Assembly (NCBI GenBank): GCA_002221725.1
Contig: NJFT01000040.1
Location: forward strand, 124,001 to 188,000
Direction of reading: 5' to 3'
DNA length: 64,000 bases
Source of the DNA: Scedosporium boydii
Taxonomy: Eukaryota > Ascomycota > Sordariomycetes > Microascales > Microascaceae
In this document: piece after piece, positions 53,775-64,000 of the stretch
How positions within the stretch are numbered: position 1 is the stretch's first letter
Layout of the letters: each line of letters starts with the position of its first letter
Made by a program: the position numbers and the translations under genes
Notes under the pieces: generated by a model
The model's database searches: none
What the model saw: only the letters and a program-made list of their open reading frames with translations
Told to the model about the DNA's origin: nothing

Positions 53775-55450
53775 TGTGAATGTAGGTTTGATCGTTTGAC
53801 TTGAAGGTAATTTGAATTGTAGTTTGATTGAATCAGATGAGATGTTGTAGCTGTTGTAGTTGATGAAGAATGAGATGAGATGCTGCTGTTGATGTGAATG
53901 ATGATGGATCGAATTTTGGAATCCAAGGGGGCATCTCGGGCGATCTTTGTACTTGGTTCCATCGCATACATCGATGGGGAGCTCTCGCTGTGAAACGAAG
54001 CGATATCATTCACCGCGGGCTCAGCATGGGCGCAGCAGAGAGCTTTCGAACGGGCGGCGGCAGGACAACCAGCCCTACGAGCTTTCTGCTGGGTCCATGT
54101 CTCAAGAGGGTTTAGGGTTGAAGGTCCTGGCGACATCGATCCCAACCACGATTGGGCTCATCGCTCTGCCGTGGCGGTGGCGCGGAGATAGTTTAAATTC
54201 TGCAGCTCGATGAAGCTAGCCCCAAGATCGGCTTCTGCTTGCAAGGGAGAGGGCAGGGCGACTGTGGCGCGAAGAGTTCGAGAATTGTGTACCAAGATGG
54301 ACTAGTTTCACTTTATTTTTGGAAAAAGGTTTGGTCATTGGCGATCTTTGGTCCTTGTTGATCGAAAGAAAATGCCAAATCCAGCCGTTACCAGAGACAT
54401 GTGGCTGCTGCTAAGACAGAGGCGAAGCGATGTCCGGACGAGGCGCAAACAGTCTGGGGAGCCAACATCGCGTCAACATCGCTGCTGCTTAAGCCTTATC
54501 ATTGAATTCGAGGTCCCCGGCCTTCCTGAATTGGTTCGCAATACGGTGAAGCCAACCTGCGGGGCCAATCGGCTGATGCAAAACAAGAGGGCACCTAACT
54601 GTCGGCGCGGAAAGTAAGCAACGGCCGTCTTCTTCACACATGACCTAAGGTGGTGACAGTGACCGGTAGACCAGAAACTCGTTATCGTCATGTTGGCGAC
54701 GTATTACCTGAGGCGCGCTACCATTCATCAGGAGAGAAGATGCGATGGCCGTGGATTGGTAAAGATATTACTCCTTACCAGGTTCAATAGAGTGGGTGGT
54801 GACGCTGCATCCGAATTCAGCTCACGGATCTTGGAGAGACGATCGCCACGGTAGCGGAGAAGCTAGACTTCTTTGATCATCGGTTACCATTTCTCATAAA
54901 AGCATAAATTTAGATCCAGCCCAAGCAGCCAAGCTTTTGGAAATCCAAGTCCAACTTCCGACCTACTCTAGCATGGGAGCGTAATGTTCAGCTTTAAGCC
55001 ACCAAGGCGGGGAAACGTCGACCATCTTCTGATGCCTTTTGCGGCTGATCATGCAGATGTCAGAAAAGTGGCACTCTTGAAGTCATAACACAAACTAGCC
55101 CGGTTCTAAATAGAGGCACCCAGTAAAGGCACGGCATCCCAGCGCTTCAGGTCTAGCTTGATGCTGTCTCTTTCAAAGAAATGGGTGGTGCTTGATAAGA
55201 GAATAATATTGACATTGCCTTGGTATAATATGCTGATAGAGGGAAACGGCATCTTATTTGTAGATGATGACGCTGGGCCTCGTCGCTGGGGGGCAGGGTT
55301 CTCAACCGCATCGATGGAAGTCTTCCATCTGAATATCGGCACATTCTAGACTCAGGGACAATGGAAAAACAAATGTGCAATCATCCTCCCTCTTGATTTC
55401 GAAGGATATGTAACGAGACGCCGCTAATATGCGAGAACTAAGAACTTCGC
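53775..55450. other. Intergenic, no gene recognised
   Basis: The part just upstream of the But2-like gene has TTGTAG/GATGAGAT repeats (53830-53890). No coding evidence beyond. Confidence 0.45.
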
Positions 55451-56443
55451 TCAAAGTTTACTAACCCAAGAAGGCGACCGCTTGCCCAAAAACGCAGCAA
55501 TTCCCTCCTTGGAATCCTCGCTCTTTGCGTGAAGTGCCATTACTCGTCCTGCCCAAGCGGCCGCCTCCTCATAGCCATCGCCCTCAGCCGAGCCAAGCGT
55601 CTCATACGCGTCGTCGAGGGGACCCCGGATGCTCAGCTGCGTCCAGTACGCCCACTTTCCAGCCGCCTGCTGCTGCGGCGACATTTGGGCTAATCTCTCG
55701 ATTATGGACTTGACGCGAACTTCAAAAGCTACCGAGGCGGCCTCTGGTGACGGGTCAGACTCCGGGACTTGGACGATATCCACGGCTCCTCCGATACTGG
55801 AAGCTTTTACCGGCTCTGTGGTTGCTAGGAGGCGGTAGGCCTGGCCGGGTGGCAAGCGGCGGGACACGGCCGCCGATGGGCTTGTGCATGGCAAGCCGAT
55901 CTTGGCCCCTGGGAGAGAGAACTCGGTCGTCGCCAGGGCGATGGGGAAGTCAGTCGTCATCGCGAGCTGGAATCCTGCAGCAGTGGCGAGGGCATGGATC
56001 GGGCACACAACGAGGGCGGGACTCCTCCGAATCATCGACATGACCTCTGCGCAGAGTTGAAAGAGGCGCTTGACGTCTTCGTGGCTTAGTTGAGCCATCT
56101 CCTTCAGGTCGTGGCCCGACGAGAAGACGGGGCCTTCGCTGCGCAGCACCAGCACATCTGGGAGACCGGCACGCTCCTTACGCCATTCTGCGGCATCGAC
56201 GAGCCAGCCATACTTGGTCCAGTGCTCGCTCGACGACTTTAGTTTCGCAGCAGATTCCAACTCCTTGAGAATGGCGGGCTTAAAAGGGGGTAGAAGACGG
56301 AGTTGACCGGAGGAAGTCGACGTTAGTGCTTTGGTGAGCTGGTCCTTCAGGTCTTGTAACACGGCGAGGCTCAGGGCATTGCGCTTCTTGGGGTTGGAGA
56401 GGCGGATGTAGGCGACGTTTGGAGGGAGGTTGGGGAGTCTCAT
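55451..56443 (-). CDS. Enoyl-CoA hydratase/isomerase family protein, ECHDC3-like (330 aa)
   Basis: An intronless frame. The crotonase fold shows as VAYIRLSNPKKRNALSL at the start, VLVLRSEGPVFSSGHDLKEM (oxyanion-hole region, S-S-G-H-D-L), VVCPIHALATAAGFQLAM (second oxyanion segment, A-A-G-F), TEFSLPGAKIGLPCTSP and AYRLLATTEPVKAS, then the C-terminal helical part with YETLGSAEGDGYEEAAAWAG and AFLGKRSPSW. An insert of about 45 residues (55-100) before the first motif lengthens it. The S-S-G-H-D-L and G-F-Q-L form resembles ECHDC3-type mitochondrial proteins, which lack clear hydratase glutamates, so the reaction is not certain. Acyl-CoA binding is expected. Confidence 0.88.
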   Translation of the reverse strand: MRLPNLPPNVAYIRLSNPKKRNALSLAVLQDLKDQLTKALTSTSSGQLRLLPPFKPAILKELESAAKLKSSSEHWTKYGWLVDAAEWRKERAGLPDVLVLRSEGPVFSSGHDLKEMAQLSHEDVKRLFQLCAEVMSMIRRSPALVVCPIHALATAAGFQLAMTTDFPIALATTEFSLPGAKIGLPCTSPSAAVSRRLPPGQAYRLLATTEPVKASSIGGAVDIVQVPESDPSPEAASVAFEVRVKSIIERLAQMSPQQQAAGKWAYWTQLSIRGPLDDAYETLGSAEGDGYEEAAAWAGRVMALHAKSEDSKEGIAAFLGKRSPSWVSKL

Positions 56444-56871
56444 GGTGGGTTGGTGATGGCGGGCGGGCGGGCTTATCAGTGATGATGAAGGATAGCTACT
56501 TGGTGTCTCCGAAGACAGATATACCTATGAACAACCAAACAGGCAGTGTAGAAACAATGAATCAATGTACTTCTCACTCGGCTGAACCAAAGAGCTCTAC
56601 AAGTCATATCGTATAGACCTCGGTAATTGATTTAAAGTTTAATAAGGGGAGGAGACCCTGGGTTTACCGAGGTATTTAAGAACTATCCGATATCTGGATA
56701 TCCGAGTCTTCACATTACGGCATATGCAGTTATGCAACGTCCCCGTTGCAGAGGTAAAAAAGACATTGAGGGGGGGTCAATCCCTTGAAAACTGTGGGTA
56801 CATATGAAGGTCTAATCCCTTTGTCTTGAAAATGGGCGGATCTTCTCATTGCTGTCGTCACTTCCCACTTG

Positions 56872-57045
56872 TAATCGCCAACTCTGTTCAAAAGGAACAG
56901 CAAATCTAAATGGCGATTTCTATATTGAAGTATTTTGTCAAATAGGAGTGGCGCTTTAAAGATGTACAGATTGTGCAATCGCTTGTGCAATCGCTCAAGA
57001 GAGGAAAGCGTTGGTGGGTCAGACAAATATCCAACCTGGGCTGGG
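56872..57045. repeat. Diverged direct repeat, copy A
   Basis: Shares with copy B (57222-57390) the words TTCTATATTGAAGTATTT, AAAGGAACA, CAAATA and, further on, GGTGGG/GTGGGGCGG, with about 350 bp between equivalent positions. On the minus strand both encode I-L-Q-Y-R-N-R-H. Confidence 0.55.
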
Positions 57046-57221
57046 CTCATAATCGCACGATCAAGTTCCTGCTTTGGTTAGAGTCGAGCCCAGGACGGGA
57101 CTGCCATCGGCTGAAATGGCGGGAACATGCACTTGTTATTCAATCTGTCGAGGCGAATCTGCTACTGATACCTCAGTACTCGGCTACCTCTTGTAAAAAT
57201 GCACATAGTCACTCGACATAG

Positions 57222-57390
57222 TAATCTCCGACCCCGTTTGAAAGGAACATCCATCTGAATATGTCTATTCCTATATTGAAGTATTTGGGCAAATATAAGT
57301 AGAACATTATGAAGATTGCCTGGGATCTCCCAAAGAGAGCCAAATGTTAGTGGGGCGGATACCTGGCCAGCATGCCCAAAGGTCCGGCAT
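57222..57390. repeat. Diverged direct repeat, copy B
   Basis: Partner of copy A; both are eroded and neither has a convincing gene. Confidence 0.55.
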
Positions 57391-58527
57391 GGCCTCTGCC
57401 TGGAGTGCGAGACTTGAAGCCCGTGAAGCCCATAAGGAAAATGACTATTTGTATCAAAAGCCAAGAGAAGTCCCGACCAACTCGTCCTTAAGGCAAAACT
57501 GGTGCTTGAACAGCGGAACTTGGGAGTTGAAACTGTACTTGAGGAAACTAGGACAACTCAGATACGGATGCAACATTCTCTCGCACCTCATATTCCTTGC
57601 ATTCCTTGCATTGGGGAAAATAAAACCTAAGGCGAAAGTACTAAATTTCCTTGCTTTGGGATATCTAGTCCGTGTTGTCTGAGTCGGATGTAGGTTTGGG
57701 GGGCGGCTTCTGTTCCAATACGTTCAAGCAAAGACATCCATAGACAGTGACTTCTTCCCACGCTGAAGCAATGGGCGCCAGTTGGGGATAATGACTCTTC
57801 TTTAATATAAATATTTCTCATGGCAGCGCGGAATGTCCATGAAATGAATCGTAGAAAATGGGGTGAATACTGGGCAAGGCAGGCTGCGAGTTCTAGAAGG
57901 TAATACCTGATAATAAGACACCACTTACTTCACCACTTGAGGGCCATGGATTTCACTTCCCCGTCACATCTCCAGCGGTTTCGGGTCGCTAGCGATGCGG
58001 CCTGCTGCGGATAACCGTCTTGTAAATTAGCACGCCTTTGTCGAGCCAAAAATTTGATCCACTCTATTATATTGAACAGAGAGGCCATTAGAATCTGGCC
58101 GGCACAAGATCCCCGCCGCGGGTGACCAGTATGCCTAGCCTCGATCGTGGGGCGGTGTTTTTTTTTATTTAATTATTTTTTTTTAAATAAAAATAAAAAG
58201 ACCTGGGTTGTATTCCCTGGGTCTCACCCGTACAAGTTACTGCCTGGGGTTACGGAGGACTACCAAATTGGACTGGTCCGGACTCTGGAGCGGGATGGAA
58301 CGTTGACGTATTGTATTTAGGCTAAGAGCCTAGGCCCTCCTGTATGCTACCGTTGGGCTGTGCGAACCCATTCCTAAGATCGTGAGTCACTTGCCGGGCT
58401 TGCGCGTTTGTTGCAAAACCTATAAGAAAGAACCCCGCGACATCCCAGGCCGCAACCCGGTCATCTTATCTCGAGCCGTTCAACCTGCCTCCTCGCACCT
58501 AGGGATTCCAGACGCAACCCCGCAGCC

Positions 58528-59906
58528 ATGGCGCACAATTCCAATCGGCTGCCATGGTATGCCATCGCGCAGAACCTTCAATGAGCGCCTGCGACGGCGT
58601 GCCATTACGGAGCCACAAACCTGCACACTCGCTTCCGGCCAGAGCACCTGAACGACTTTGATCATTTCGCAGAGTCGTTCGTGAAGCTGCTTGAGGAAAA
58701 GGCTGCCGAGGAACGCAGAAAGTATCCCGACATCTATGATCCACCGAAGGAAGATGACCTGGTTCTCGACGATCGTGTGATACAAAAGATTAATCCCCTG
58801 ATTCAGAAATACGATGTCGGTGAATTCATTTGGAGGGAGGAAAATTCGAGGGACCTGGACGACTCGGAAGCCGGAGACCAAAGTCCGGACCCGCCTTCCC
58901 CGTTGCTGAAGACTGGGACGCTCTCTGCGAACGCCTCGATCGCGAGGAAGCGGCGAGACGAGGGAGACCCATTTCGGATGAGAATCGATTCATGAAGGCA
59001 TTTCTAAGAGAAGAGAAAAGGTACGGGTGCTGGGACTTTTTCGATAAAAACGGCAAGCTGTACTACATGATCGAGATCGTCCAAACCCTCCTCGTCATGG
59101 GCGAGATTGGCACGCTGCTGCGCATTGCTGCTCATCCAGACGTAAATTGGGGTCGCTGGTGGTCGTTTACCAAATGCGACTGCGGTGCCGACAACACTAA
59201 CATCGGATGGATTCGAGTTTTCCAGGCTGCCCTGCACGCATATATTTGTCTTAATGTCATTTACCACCTTCGGGATAATTTTGGAGCGAGCGAGGACTAC
59301 CGCGATGCGAAGTGCTACCAGGAGATGCTCAGGACTTGCGCAACGGGCGCCGGAGCCGACAACACGGCGATAATAGAGCCTCATCGGCGGTTCTTCGGTC
59401 TCAAGCATGACCATTTTACGTATGAAGGTGCCGGAAAGCTAATGCGCGGTGAGCGGTGGAAGTGGCTTGCAGACAAGAGACCGTACGACCTCGATCTCTA
59501 TCCGCATGGGTTCATGCCGATCAAGGAGTTCCTTGGCTGCGAAGCCGATGAAGAGGTCGACCTTGGATACTACCGACCGACGGCGGCCGATGTCTCCGCT
59601 GTACAAAGCCTCCTTATCAACAAAGGACTACCCGTAGAGATTGTATTAGAGATTTTGAACTTTGCCCGATACGAGGACCTGGGTGGGATGAGAATCGCCC
59701 ATGATCCACTCGACCCGAGGAACAGCGCCGTGCTTCTCCAGTATCTCGACCACTGCTGGCGGATCCTCGTTCACTGCTACATCCTGAAAGAGCGCGTGGA
59801 AATATGGCACCCTTGGGAGGACGGTTGGGCAGGCATCCTGCGGGAACGTCTCTTCACGATGTGGGGTGGAGGCTGCGAGGAAATTTGCAAGCCAGCAACA
59901 TCTTGA
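58528..59906 (+). pseudogene. Unknown fungal protein, probably a disrupted gene
   Basis: From ATG 58528 the frame reads MAHNSNRLPWYAIAQNLQ and meets TGA at 58582-58584. The same frame then continues as HTRFRPEHLNDFDHFAESF and EERRKYPDIYDPPKEDDLVL, up to about 58900. The coding then moves by one base to the frame AEDWDALCERLDREEAARRG, which runs without break to the stop at 59906 (ends CEEICKPATS). No intron with usable signals spans the shift. The downstream part (about 310 codons from ATG 58992) has hydrophobic IVQTLLVMGEIGTLLRIAA, a C-x-C pair, and VSAVQSLLINKGLPVEIVLE. I do not recognise the family. Either a pseudogene with one nonsense and one frameshift change, or a shorter gene starting at 58992. 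Confidence 0.5.
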
Positions 59907-60056
59907 AGGGAGATAGGCAGCGGCACGTTTAGACTGAGTTGAGAGCTGGGATGGGAGGGTGAGTGTTGGAGTTTGTATGCTAATACCCTACTACTGGCTG
60001 ATGTTGATTCCTTAAGAAATAATGTGTAAATTTAATCTATTGTTCATATCATCATA

Positions 60057-61529
60057 TCATTCTTCTTGTTCTCTACGCTGCGGCCGCAGCTCCTCTTCAT
60101 CAGCACGGCTCTGCGAACGATCGACCTCTTGATCAATAGTCTCATGAGCGTGCAATCTCATGTTCACAAACATGGCCCAGAGCCCCAAATCGTATATGAT
60201 GCGCAACGCACCGCCAACGACGAACGCAATCCAAAACCTTTGGTGTCCCGCCAGCGCTCCAGTAAAGGACGGCCCTACCGTCATCGACAGCGTTCGGAGA
60301 GTGCTCGTGATCCCCATGACCGCCGTGCGTTCTTCGGGCTTCACGATGGCGGCGATGAAGGCCGCTCTCGGCGCCTGGTCCATGTTATTCAGGCCCATGC
60401 GGACGTAGAGGAGTATAATGGTGAGCACGAGTCCGTGAGGTGCGGGAAAGAAAAGAACGGCAGCCGAGGACGGCAGGTGCGTAAAGACCATGGTGTTTAG
60501 GAGACCTAGGTAGTTGCAGAGGGGTCCGGCAAATACCGTTGATACGGTTCCGAGGATGAGCGCCGTCGACATGATGTCTCCGAGAGCCGCCTTGGACAGG
60601 TGAAATTTTTGATCGAGGAAATATGTCGTTAGAGTTTGGGAAACCATGCCGTCCGCCAGGGAGTCTACGGCAAGGAGGAACCACAGCTTGTACATGGTGG
60701 AACGCGTGGACGAAGAGATTTGGGAGAAGCGACCCTTGGGCTTTGGCTCGTTCGTTTCGACAAAGTCCTCGTCATCGGTTTCTTCGTTCTCGTTAAGTAG
60801 GCCTTGGGCTAATTCGTCCGAGGTTTCCTCTTTTGATACCGTCTTTTGGATTTCGCATTTGTCGCTCAAGAAGAAGGCGAAGATCATGTTCAACAGGCCC
60901 GTGATGATATAAATTAAAAACGTCGCGTGATAGGTACGCACAAGGGACCACCCTTCGCGAGCCTTGAGTGCCTCGACGAATCTTCCCGCAAGCTCCGTGC
61001 CCGCAGCGGACCCGAGACTCGAGCTCGTCACGTACCACGACAAAACGTGAGCCCTCGTCTTGGACGTCGTGAGATGGGACAGCATCGACTCTTCAATTGC
61101 GCGAAATGGACCAAAATCGCCACCGCTAGCACTCACAACCCCGACGACAGCAGCGACGAGGAGGATCCAGAAATTTTCGAACACGTAGAACACGGCGCCC
61201 GAGAGAGCCATGAGCAAACCACCGGCGAAAATGACACGACGACGCCCGAGGCCGTCGGCCATCAGAGTAATCAAGAGACCGAGTACGACATCGCCGAGGA
61301 GGGTCAAACTCATGAACAGACCGATGCGGAAATCGGAAAATCCGAGCTCGGAGAAGAACAGGGCTATCGTGAGGGACACGGCGCCGAAAGCGAACATGCG
61401 GGTCGTCCGCGAAAGAATGACGAGGAGCGCATCGAGGCCGGTGAGGTAGACGGAGGCGATGCCCGATTCTTTGTACAGCCAGACGGCGGACTTGCTGAGG
61501 GAGGGTGAGCGTGCCCGTTGGTTAGCCAT
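60057..61529 (-). CDS. MFS transporter, substrate unknown (490 aa)
   Basis: Intronless, with about twelve hydrophobic spans in two halves. The loop between spans 2 and 3 has the MFS signature-like DGLGRRRVIFAGG; span 1 region is SRTTRMFAFGAVSLTIALFF. The central cytoplasmic loop is long and acidic (ETDDEDFVETNEPKPKG). The second half has VDSLADGMVSQTLTTYFLD, RMGLNNMDQAPRAAFIAAIV and a polar C-terminus rich in Glu/Arg. MFS proteins move small molecules by proton-coupled or facilitated transport across the membrane; the RMGLNNMDQAPR motif resembles a fungal subgroup of unassigned substrate. The start at 61529 gives a normal N-terminus. Confidence 0.9.
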   Translation of the reverse strand: MANQRARSPSLSKSAVWLYKESGIASVYLTGLDALLVILSRTTRMFAFGAVSLTIALFFSELGFSDFRIGLFMSLTLLGDVVLGLLITLMADGLGRRRVIFAGGLLMALSGAVFYVFENFWILLVAAVVGVVSASGGDFGPFRAIEESMLSHLTTSKTRAHVLSWYVTSSSLGSAAGTELAGRFVEALKAREGWSLVRTYHATFLIYIITGLLNMIFAFFLSDKCEIQKTVSKEETSDELAQGLLNENEETDDEDFVETNEPKPKGRFSQISSSTRSTMYKLWFLLAVDSLADGMVSQTLTTYFLDQKFHLSKAALGDIMSTALILGTVSTVFAGPLCNYLGLLNTMVFTHLPSSAAVLFFPAPHGLVLTIILLYVRMGLNNMDQAPRAAFIAAIVKPEERTAVMGITSTLRTLSMTVGPSFTGALAGHQRFWIAFVVGGALRIIYDLGLWAMFVNMRLHAHETIDQEVDRSQSRADEEELRPQRREQEE

Positions 61530-62831
61530 TGCGGGAGGGTTACGGGGGCGATGGACGGGATGGACGGGACATTTGGGTTCTTTGCGCGAATGAGCGGAGA
61601 AGCATTTGAAAGAAGAACGGTAAGAGTTTTTCTAGGCAAGTCTTTTTTTATCGCTTTTTTCTGGTTCGTTGGTTTCCTCGTGCATTGCTCCGCTCCGAAA
61701 TGCGGAGATGGCGCGAGCGGTGTGGCTGGATCGGATCTCTCGGCATCAACGTCGGCTTTTAGACCGAGCGCCCGCCGTAGCAATCCTGAAAAGGTCCCAA
61801 CTCTAGCATTTGCTGGGTTTTACTTGCTCCACTTTAAACATTGGGGTATTTGATTTGCAGAGGTCTCCGGGTGAGGTTCCATCGCATAGACCTTCTGCTG
61901 GTTGAGCGGGTCTGGAAGGAAGAAATGACCCAAATTTGGCCATGATGACACCTTCTAGACAGGCAATAACGCACAGAATGTGAAAATCCAACTAGTTTAG
62001 GAAGTTCTCATGGTTATGTTTAAGAAACACTCTAGATTAGGGTGAGTTACTCGCTGGTATCTTGGATAAAGCCGAAGCCTTCCTTTGTCTCGGTGATAAG
62101 CTTTAGTTTACAGCTAAAAGTCCAAGACTGCTATTGCAATTCTCTTCTTCTTGGATTGACATGCTGACCAAGATTATTTACTTGTTAAAATAGTAACAAT
62201 AGATCATTTCAATACATCATCAGTTGATGTGATATACAACCCGAGATTAATGAACCGTAGGCAGTATAACTCTCCCAATAGCGTCCAGTTCACAGCCTGC
62301 TATCTTTCCGCCGCGGCTTCCTCTTCTCGACAAAACTCGCAAATCCAAATGTTTACAGAAAACTTCGATTACAGCGCCCCGCATCCCTTTGTCAGTCTCT
62401 TGGGTTGACTTGTATATTTCCCGAGCCGCCTCAAGGAAATAATCTGTTGACTAGTGCTTCTTAGCTGCCATCCGAGAGGACGGAGACGTATAGGCTGTAA
62501 TGCTCGACAAGTTTTCTGATCTGCTTCTGTTTTCGTAAAGAGGAATAGTCATTCTGGCAGAATATGTGTCTACAGGCATAAGAGACACACTCTCCCACAG
62601 ACCGAGAGTATGCCTTTAGCAAGAAGGGGAGTGTAGATGATGGAGATGTAGAACGATGATCAATCTTGATAAATAAAAGTCTCCCTGGCAACCTAGTGGC
62701 TAAATATCATTGAATCTGGGAACACAGAACCAGGGATGTTCCTGCAACGTCCTGGAGTTGACTAGAGTTGGCCTTATTTTCTTGTCGTTCCCAGGCGGAT
62801 TGAAGTAGAATTATTGACCCTGATAGACTCT
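61530..62831. other. Intergenic, no gene recognised
   Basis: AT-rich between 61980 and 62260. A 76-codon minus frame near 62461 has no support. Confidence 0.45.
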
Positions 62832-64000
62832 CTAAACTTCCTCAACAAGTTCTGCTGTCTTCTTTTCAGATTCCATGTATGAGGACTTTTGCTTCAATTC
62901 ATCTTGGTAGAGAGCCTGGGCGCTCTTGGTCTCAACGGAACCGAACTTGCGCAGAGGGGCGCCGCTGGCGAAGAGCTGGTCGACCTCCTCGAGAGTACGA
63001 CCCTTGAGCTCGGGGATGAAGAAGAAAGTCAGGACGACCATGATGACATTGATGGCACCATAGATGAATCCGACCTTGGCGCCGAGGTTCGCGTATTGCT
63101 CGTTGATAAGATACGGGATCGTGAAAGACGTGACGAAGGTGGTTAGAACTGAGATAACACTCGCTAGGAGGTTGGTTTTCTCCTTTAGGCGTGAAGCGGC
63201 AGCTTCGGACACGACGACGTAGGATCTGGAATGAAAGATTTTGTCAGAAAAGGGTCAACCGATAGGTTAAATCGCAGTAACCGGATAAAATTCCACGTAC
63301 GCAGGCGCCCAAGATAAGTTAAAGAAAAACTGGAACAGCATCACAGAAGCAACCACCAGCCCTTTTTCCGCCGAGTTGAGGTTGCTGGAAGAACCCATTC
63401 CGCCGAGGACGAAAAGCCAAAGGGCCATGAGTGCGCCTCCGACCATCAGAATGGGCCTTCGGCCGATCCCATCGATAAAGGACCACGTAAAGAAAATGGC
63501 TACCAGGGAGAGAATATTTTGGATGATGTTGAACAAGAAAGACTTGTCGCCGAATCCTTGAGATTGATAAAAGACCACGCCGTACTGCGAGGGGAAAGCC
63601 TGGCCAGTGATTTGCTGACCGAACATTGCGAGCACTGCGACGGCAGTTCGAGCCTGTAGAATGTTTGTGTGAGCGAAGCAAGTGAAAGAGGGAAGCTTAA
63701 CGTGGGTGTTATCGGGGAGCGCGGCGGCTATATTTGACGCGCAAACAGCAACTAACTCTGTTCGTCCGATTAAACACTTCGGACCATGTGCCTTTCTCCT
63801 CGTTATCGTTTATATGTATCAGGGCCTCGATCTCCAGCTGGATTTCGTCATCGCTGTCTCCGGGCCTCAGCTTCCGCAAGTTCTTTGTGGCTTCCTCTCG
63901 CCTGCCGCGCCTTAACAGCCAGCGGGGTGACTCAGGGACAAGAGGCAGCAGGACTAAGATGATCGCGGGGATTAAAAGCTGCAGACCAGTAGGAATGCGC
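62832..64000 (-). CDS. MFS sugar transporter, 3' part, cut by the window edge
   Basis: Three exons are visible: 64000-63757, 63653-63301 and 63225-62832, joined by introns with GTTAGT...TACAG (phase 0) and GTACGT...TCCAG (phase 2). The first starts inside the protein with RIPTGLQLLIPAIILVLLPL and carries the sugar-porter signature PESPRWLLRRGR. The second has FGQQITGQAFPSQYGVVFYQ and IDGIGRRPILMVGGALMAL; the third SYVVVSEAAASRLKEKT and FFFIPELKGRTLEEVDQLF, the classic end of fungal hexose or alpha-glucoside transporters. The N-terminal half lies beyond 64000. Import of a sugar by proton symport is likely; which sugar is not determinable. Confidence 0.9.

Larger units (their letters stand above)
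56444..58527. other. Intergenic, with two diverged repeat copies
   Basis: No gene recognised; see the repeat entries. An A/T homopolymer cluster lies at 58159-58200. Confidence 0.45.

Noticed and set aside
1..64000. Secondary-metabolite cluster, suggested by the two LaeA-like methyltransferases, the oxidoreductase, the regulator and the transporters
   Set aside because: No backbone enzyme (polyketide synthase, peptide synthetase, terpene cyclase) is present and the genes are spread over 45 kb with unrelated genes between.
1..64000. CRISPR arrays, bacterial operons, insertion sequences or intact transposons
   Set aside because: The DNA is fungal; no repeat-spacer array, transposase, reverse transcriptase or long terminal repeat was recognised.

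Overview
The window reads as nuclear DNA of a filamentous ascomycete (Pezizomycotina). The evidence is short GT-AG introns of about 60-130 nt with CTAAC/CTGAC-type branch points, intron-bearing tRNA genes, and families typical of this group: rhodopsin/SAT4-type (PTH11-like) membrane proteins, LaeA-like methyltransferases, a Zn2Cys6 regulator, a HET-domain relic, But2-like and small cysteine-rich secreted proteins. Many genes were assembled here by joining exons by eye with reading phases checked, because the single open frames are only fragments of them. The species cannot be named from the sequence.

Layout. 1-5 kb: the 5' part of a secreted sedolisin (S53) protease, two small secreted cysteine-rich proteins and, between those two, a minisatellite of about 100-bp units. 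5-9.7 kb: a small 2EXR/F-box-like gene and a phosphotransferase (APH-like) pseudogene in gene-poor DNA. 9.7-15 kb: a seven-exon SAT4-type membrane protein and a large composite gene (basic and proline-rich N-terminal region, ComEC-like metallo-beta-lactamase domain, collagen-like Gly-rich tail) whose tail is broken. 17.5-24 kb: an Old Yellow Enzyme-family oxidoreductase, convergent with an F-box/ankyrin protein, then tRNA-Leu and a secreted protein. 26-34 kb: a second SAT4-like membrane protein, pirin, tRNA-Pro and acetoacetyl-CoA synthetase. 36.7-41.3 kb: a protein with three D-x-x-W repeats and a Zn2Cys6 transcription factor upstream of it on the same strand. 42.5-43.2 kb: a HET-domain pseudogene. 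45-51.4 kb: two paralogous LaeA-like methyltransferases flanking a four-helix membrane protein, followed by tRNA-Ile. 53-64 kb: a But2-like secreted protein, an enoyl-CoA hydratase family protein, a disrupted unknown gene, an MFS transporter and the 3' part of a sugar transporter.

The genes do not form a recognisable biosynthetic cluster: no polyketide synthase, peptide synthetase or terpene synthase is visible. The window looks like accessory, environment-facing DNA rich in secreted and membrane proteins with several genes in decay, interspersed with housekeeping metabolism (acetoacetyl-CoA synthetase, pirin, hydratase, oxidoreductase). The most unusual items are the metallo-beta-lactamase/collagen-like composite gene, the short palindrome TTCCG-N-CGGAA recurring beside the Zn2Cys6 regulator, and the D-x-x-W repeat protein.
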